From positions 1-64,000 of the forward strand of contig NZ_SOZA01000027.1 in the NCBI RefSeq assembly GCF_004519305.1: a stretch of DNA of 64,000 nucleotides, written 5' to 3'. Below the pieces are notes generated by a model. That model saw nothing but the letters and a program-made list of their open reading frames with translations, did not search any database and was not told the origin of the DNA. The position numbers and the translations under genes are program-made. The DNA is from Pseudomonas sp. RIT623 (lineage in GTDB: Bacteria; Pseudomonadota; Gammaproteobacteria; Pseudomonadales; Pseudomonadaceae). Shown here piece by piece: positions 60,183 to 64,000 of this stretch; position 1 is the first letter of the stretch, and each line of letters starts with the position of its first letter.

Positions 60183-62158
60183 ACCGCAAGCTACGCCCGG
60201 TGTACCTGGGCCTGCTGCTGGGCAGTGCGCTGATCGGCCTGGGGGTCGCCTACGAAAAGCTCTGGTGCGACCCCCGCGAGCTGTTGCAGGAGGCCGCCGA
60301 TCCCCAGGCCCTGCATCGGCTCAGCCGCGACGGGGTGACAGTCGAGTTCGAGGCGCGGTCCCTGAGCGGCAGCGAACTGCGTGAGGGCGACTTCGCCAGC
60401 ATCCGCTTCAAGGTCAGCGACCAGGCCAGCGGCCAGCCGCTGTCGGGCATGGCCCCCGGTGCCTGGCTGGACCCGGCGCAAGCGGCCCCGGTCGGTGATC
60501 GCGACAGCAGTTGCAAGGCACGGGTGGCGCTATTCCTCAAAAGCAGCATCGGCGCCAGACCCTTGCTCGACCTCAACAGCTACTTCCTGCTGGTGCTGAA
60601 CAAGGACGCCAGCCTCACGGTGATCGACCCCACGGTTTCGGTGGGCGGGGTCACCAGCACCCTGGCGCGCATCGACCTGCCCGGACGACCCATGGACTGG
60701 GTGGCCACCGGCGATGACAAGCAGGTGTTCGTGTCCATGCCCGAACGCAACCAGGTGGCGTTGGTCGACACCGAAACCTTCACCCGCGTGGCCACCCTGG
60801 AGGCCGGCGAACAGCCGCTGCGGGTGGCCCTGCAACCTGACCAGCGCCTGCTGTGGGTGGGCAACAACAGCAGCGACCCGGCCAAGGGCGGGGTGACGGT
60901 GATCGATGTGCCCAGCCGCATCACGCTCAAATCGTTCGCCACCGGCTCCGGCCACCACGAGATCGCCTTCAGCGCCGACTCACGGTATGCCTTCGTCAGC
61001 AATCGCGATGCTGGCACCTTGAGCGTGATCGACATCGCCCAGATGCGCCTGGTGAAGACCCTCGAGGTCGGTCGCCAGCCGTTGGCGGTGGCGTATTCGA
61101 CGCTGTCCCAGGCGGTATATGTGGTCGATGGCGAGGAGGGCATGGTGTGGGTGATCGACGCCCGCAGCCACCAGCTGCGCCACAAGGTCAAGGCCGAGCA
61201 GGGCCTGGGGCCGATGCGCTTCAGCCGCGACGGACGCTATGGCGTGGTGCTCAACACCCTGGAGAACCAGGCCCTGGTGATCGATGCCAGCAACGACCAG
61301 TTGATCCACCGCATCGCGGTGGCCGCCGAGCCCTACCAGCTGACCTTCACCAAGGGCTATGCCTACGTGCGCGGCCTGGCCTCGGCGAAAGTCAGCATGA
61401 TCAACCTGGCCAGCCTCGGCCAGGGCCGTGAGCCTATCGTCCAGGGCTTCGAGGCCGGGCCCGCGGCGCCGCGCCAGGCCGGTGACCTGCCGCTGGCCCA
61501 GGGCGTGAGCGTGTCGCGCGACGACAACGCGGTGTTCGTGGTCAACCCGGTGGACAACACCACTTATTTCTACGCCGAAGGCATGAACGCGCCGATGTCC
61601 GGCTACAACAACCGCGGCCACCAGGCCCGCGCGGCCATCGTCATCGACCGCAGCCTGCGCGAGCTGGCGCCGGGGGTGTATGGCTCGACGGTGAAATTGC
61701 CGGCCGCCGGTACCTTCGATGTGGCGTTCCTGCTCAACCAGCCGCAGATCATCCATTGCTTCAGCACCGAGGTGGCGGCGGTGCCGCAGTCCAGCCTGCA
61801 CAAACGTGCTCATGCCGAGTTCATCGGTGCCGACCAACTGGCGCGCCAGCACAGCCCGTACCTGGCCCGAGTACGCATCCTCGGTGAGGACGGCCAGCCG
61901 CGCACCGGCTTGAGCGACCTGACCCTGCGCTACTTCCTCGCGCCCTCGTCGCTGCCGCGCAACGTGCAGTTGGTGGACATGGGCGAGGGGGTCTACCAGG
62001 CCGCGCTGGAGCTGGCCGAAGCCGGCGCCTGGTACCTGCACGTGCAGTCGCCCAGCCTTGGCCGCGCCTTCGCCGAAGAGAACTACACCAGCCTGCGCGT
62101 GCTGCCGGCCACGGCGCCACCCACCGCTTCCCAAGGGAAACCCAGGAGCCTGCGATGA
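60179..62158 (+). CDS. Membrane-anchored YVTN beta-propeller protein
   Basis: The 659-residue product has one N-terminal membrane helix (PVYLGLLLGSALIGLGVAY), a first domain resembling YtkA/FixH-like copper proteins (VTVEFEARSLSGSELREGDFASIRFKV), then a YVTN propeller (residues about 150-450: VTSTLARIDLPGRPMDWVATGDD; VIDVPSRITLKSF; VSNRDAGTLSVIDIAQM) and a second YtkA-like C-terminal domain (ARVRILGEDGQPRTGLSDLTLRYFLAP; YLHVQSPSLGRAFAEENY). The domain order suggests a periplasmic metal or electron-transfer assembly factor. The start overlaps the 14-codon ORF; a longer frame upstream lacks a good ribosome site. The stop overlaps the first SCO gene (ATGA). Confidence 0.82.
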   Translation: MNRKLRPVYLGLLLGSALIGLGVAYEKLWCDPRELLQEAADPQALHRLSRDGVTVEFEARSLSGSELREGDFASIRFKVSDQASGQPLSGMAPGAWLDPAQAAPVGDRDSSCKARVALFLKSSIGARPLLDLNSYFLLVLNKDASLTVIDPTVSVGGVTSTLARIDLPGRPMDWVATGDDKQVFVSMPERNQVALVDTETFTRVATLEAGEQPLRVALQPDQRLLWVGNNSSDPAKGGVTVIDVPSRITLKSFATGSGHHEIAFSADSRYAFVSNRDAGTLSVIDIAQMRLVKTLEVGRQPLAVAYSTLSQAVYVVDGEEGMVWVIDARSHQLRHKVKAEQGLGPMRFSRDGRYGVVLNTLENQALVIDASNDQLIHRIAVAAEPYQLTFTKGYAYVRGLASAKVSMINLASLGQGREPIVQGFEAGPAAPRQAGDLPLAQGVSVSRDDNAVFVVNPVDNTTYFYAEGMNAPMSGYNNRGHQARAAIVIDRSLRELAPGVYGSTVKLPAAGTFDVAFLLNQPQIIHCFSTEVAAVPQSSLHKRAHAEFIGADQLARQHSPYLARVRILGEDGQPRTGLSDLTLRYFLAPSSLPRNVQLVDMGEGVYQAALELAEAGAWYLHVQSPSLGRAFAEENYTSLRVLPATAPPTASQGKPRSLR

Positions 62159-62808
62159 ATCGACCCACCGCCACCACCCTGCTGGGCTTGAGCCTTTTGC
62201 TGGCCAGCCCGTTGGCCCTGGCCCATGCCGGCCATGAGCACGGCTCCAAGCCCGCCGAGCCGCCCGCCGTGCGCCAGGAAAAGGCCAGCGTGCGCTTCGC
62301 CGATGTGTCGCTGCTTGACCAGGACGGTATGCCGGTGCGCCTGGAACAGGACCTGGTCGGCGACCACCTGGTGGTCATGGGCTTCATCTACACCAGTTGC
62401 ACCACGGTGTGTCCGGTGGTGTCGTCGATCATGAGCAAGGTCCAGCAGCAGCTCGGTGGTCGGGTGGGGGAGGAGATCCGCCTGGTGTCTATCAGCGTCG
62501 ACCCGCAGCGCGACGATGCCAAGCGCCTGGCCGGGTATGCACGGGCCTTCCAGCACGGGCCGGGCTGGAGCTGGTTGACCGGTTCGCCCTACGCCATCAG
62601 CGAAACCCTCAAGGGGCTGGGCAGTTTCAGTGCCAACCTCAGCGAGCACCCGCCGCTGATCCTGGTCGGTGACGGGCGCAGTGGCCATTGGACACGTTTT
62701 TACGGGTTCACCGACCCCAACGTGCTGGTCACCGAGATCAACCGCCTCGGCGCCCGCCGGGTGCATGCCAAGAGCACGGCCATCGCCGGTCAGGAGGCAC
62801 AACCATGA
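62155..62808 (+). CDS. SCO1/SenC copper chaperone, first copy
   Basis: The 217-residue product has a signal peptide ending LALAHA, a His-rich start of the mature chain (HAGHEHG) and the SCO motif FIYTSCTTVCPVV (Cys82, Cys86) with His165 in SEHPPLILV. SCO proteins deliver copper to the CuA centre of cytochrome oxidase or act as thiol oxidoreductases. The start overlaps the propeller stop by 4 nt, so translation is coupled. A second SCO gene follows, also overlapping by 4 nt. Confidence 0.92.
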   Translation: MNRPTATTLLGLSLLLASPLALAHAGHEHGSKPAEPPAVRQEKASVRFADVSLLDQDGMPVRLEQDLVGDHLVVMGFIYTSCTTVCPVVSSIMSKVQQQLGGRVGEEIRLVSISVDPQRDDAKRLAGYARAFQHGPGWSWLTGSPYAISETLKGLGSFSANLSEHPPLILVGDGRSGHWTRFYGFTDPNVLVTEINRLGARRVHAKSTAIAGQEAQP

Positions 62809-63452
62809 GTAGTCACACTTCACGCATGCGCAGCCTCGACTGGCTGGTGCTGGCGGCCTGCCTGTGGATCTTCACCTCGATGGCCCTGGCCCATGAGGGC
62901 CACGCCCCGACCGCGCAACCGGCGCCGCAGCCGATGGCCAGCGGCGGCGGTACCCGCGATGCGCAGGCCTGGTTCACCGATACCGTGCTCATGGACCAGA
63001 ACGGCCGCACGCTGCGCTTCTACAGCGATGTGCTCAAGGACAAGGTGGTGATGCTCAATGTGATCTTCACCCACTGCAACGATGCCTGCCCGCTGATTAC
63101 CCGCAAGCTGCGCGAGGTGCGCCAGGCCATGACGCCAGCGCTGGCGGCGCAGGTGACCTTCGTCTCGGTGAGCAGCGATCCGCTCAACGACAGCCCCGAG
63201 GTGCTCAAGGCCTTTGCCGGCCAGCAGGGGGTGGATGGGCCGAACTGGCTGTTCCTCACCGGCGACAAGGCCAGCGTCGACCTGGTGCTCGGGCGGTTGG
63301 GACAGTTCCTGCCCAGCCCGGAACAGCATTCGACGCAGTTGATCGCCGGGGATGTGGCGGGCAAGCGCTGGAGCAAGATCCGCCCCGACGCGCCGCCTGC
63401 GGCCATTGCCCAGCGCCTGCAATTGCTGGCCCAACCCCTGGCCGGACGATAG
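62805..63452 (+). CDS. SCO1/SenC copper chaperone, second copy
   Basis: The 215-residue product has a signal-anchor (LDWLVLAACLWIFTSMALAH), His in HEGHA, the metal motif FTHCNDACPLIT (Cys91, Cys95) and His175 in SPEQHSTQL. It is diverged from the first SCO protein (about a third identical by eye). Two SCO paralogues in tandem suggest separate delivery and recycling steps, or two client sites. The ATG has CAGGAGGCACAACC upstream and overlaps the first SCO stop. Confidence 0.9.
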   Translation: MSSHTSRMRSLDWLVLAACLWIFTSMALAHEGHAPTAQPAPQPMASGGGTRDAQAWFTDTVLMDQNGRTLRFYSDVLKDKVVMLNVIFTHCNDACPLITRKLREVRQAMTPALAAQVTFVSVSSDPLNDSPEVLKAFAGQQGVDGPNWLFLTGDKASVDLVLGRLGQFLPSPEQHSTQLIAGDVAGKRWSKIRPDAPPAAIAQRLQLLAQPLAGR

Positions 63453-63502
63453 CAGCCATGGCCCGGTCGCTGTGGGAACACGTTGTCGAGCGCTGGCGCA
63501 AG

Positions 63503-63625
63503 GCCTGTAGGAGCGGCCTTGCGTGGCGAAAGGGCTGCGAAGCAGCCCCGGCGATTCATGTGTCTGTGCTGACATCCTGGAGACGCTGCGCGTCCTATAC
63601 GCGACCCAAGGCCGCTCCCACAAGG
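63503..63625. repeat. REP inverted pair before cytochrome gene
   Basis: CCTGTAGGAGCGGCCTTGCG and CGACCCAAGGCCGCTCCCAC are inverted REP units 70-odd bases apart in the SCO-cytochrome gap. They may attenuate read-through into the cytochrome gene. Confidence 0.65.
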
Positions 63626-63646
63626 TTTCGCTTGAGGCTTTCATGG

Positions 63647-64000
63647 ATGATGGCACTTATCTACTGCATGGCGTCACAGGGCCCCGCCGTGGCCCTTGAG
63701 CTCACCGCCAACGAACAAGCCGGCAAACGTTTGTACCGCGAAGGCCTGTCCAGCAGCGACGCCCAACTCACCGCCCTGGTCGGTGCCAGCGACATCAGCG
63801 TGCCGGCCAGCGTGTTGCCTTGCGCCAGTTGCCACGGCAACGATGGCCGTGGCCGCAGCGAAGGCGGGGTGCGCCCGCCGAGCCTGGACTGGCAGCGCCT
63901 GGCGCTGGGCCAGGGCGAGCGCGAAAGCAATAGCCGGCGCTACCCGGCCTACAGCGACGCCAGCCTGGCGCGCGTCATCCGTACCGGCATCGACCCTGGC
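63647..64000 (+). CDS. Cytochrome c-type protein, 3' end beyond window
   Basis: The open frame runs off the window end, with 118 codons visible. It begins MMALIYCMASQGPAVA, a short signal peptide, and contains one haem-binding CASCHGNDGRG (CxxCH) motif after residue 60, followed by RRYPAYSDASLARVIRTGIDPG, typical of class I c-type cytochromes. With the SCO and YVTN genes upstream it probably belongs to the same respiratory or metal-assembly unit. Either of two adjacent ATGs could start it; the ribosome site is weak, so the start is uncertain. Confidence 0.8.
   Translation, partial: MMALIYCMASQGPAVALELTANEQAGKRLYREGLSSSDAQLTALVGASDISVPASVLPCASCHGNDGRGRSEGGVRPPSLDWQRLALGQGERESNSRRYPAYSDASLARVIRTGIDPG

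Overview
The window is high-GC DNA of a gamma-proteobacterium, almost certainly a Pseudomonas of the P. putida / P. entomophila / P. mosselii kind. The genus is suggested by the OprD-type porin, the bifunctional QuiC, paired DING proteins beside a giant TpsA (the order of P. aeruginosa PA0688-PA0690), a DUF2790 protein, a DUF6543/NEL ubiquitin-ligase effector and many Pseudomonas-type REP elements. No rRNA, tRNA or CRISPR array was seen. Exact species is inference.

Layout. 1-1.7 kb: small housekeeping or orphan genes (GFA protein, VOC protein). 1.7-7.4 kb, minus strand: a DUF1624 membrane protein behind a Zur-box-like palindrome, then a cobalamin riboswitch leading a binding protein-permease-ATPase-OprD porin operon with 4-nt overlaps. 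7.8-22.7 kb: two DING/PstS-like secreted proteins and a 4091-residue filamentous haemagglutinin (TpsA) with no TpsB nearby. 22.8-28.6 kb: quinate/shikimate catabolism (MHS transporter, QuiC, TetR regulator, AroE, AroQ) with two PcaR-box-like sites. 28.7-35.8 kb: a CzcCBA heavy-metal efflux operon behind an ATTACA-N4-TGTAAT box, facing a DoxX/HvfX-like and a ferric-reductase-like membrane protein. 36-40.4 kb: Sel1-like, SGNH-like, LysE and YqcI/YcgG genes and a LysR regulator. 40.4-42.6 kb: a low-GC islet with two unknown divergent genes, a symmetric promoter motif, a long inverted repeat and two inverted MITE-like copies. 42.6-47.3 kb: LysR/MFS pair and DNA polymerase II. 47.5-52 kb: a 1497-residue NEL-type E3 ubiquitin ligase effector. 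52.2-55.1 kb: DUF4174 gene, then an HvfABC RiPP locus. 55.1-57.4 kb: EamA/LysR pair and a DUF2790 protein. 57.5-64 kb: YVTN beta-propeller, PP2C phosphatase, and a sigma54-type promoter driving a 14-codon ORF, a second propeller protein, two SCO proteins and a cytochrome c cut by the window end.

The most interesting system is the RiPP locus at 52.9-55.1 kb. Its precursor joins six EGKCG motifs, the sites that MNIO enzymes of the HvfB type convert to copper-binding oxazolone/thioamide groups, to two complete C-terminal EF-hands. The precursor therefore looks like a modified copper ligand fused to a folded Ca2+-binding module. A candidate HvfX lies 18 kb away beside CzcCBA, and two SCO copper chaperones lie about 7 kb downstream, so copper or metal handling recurs in the window. 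The other notable themes are layered metal/cofactor control (Zur box plus B12 riboswitch) and surface or secreted virulence-type proteins (DING, TpsA, NEL effector).
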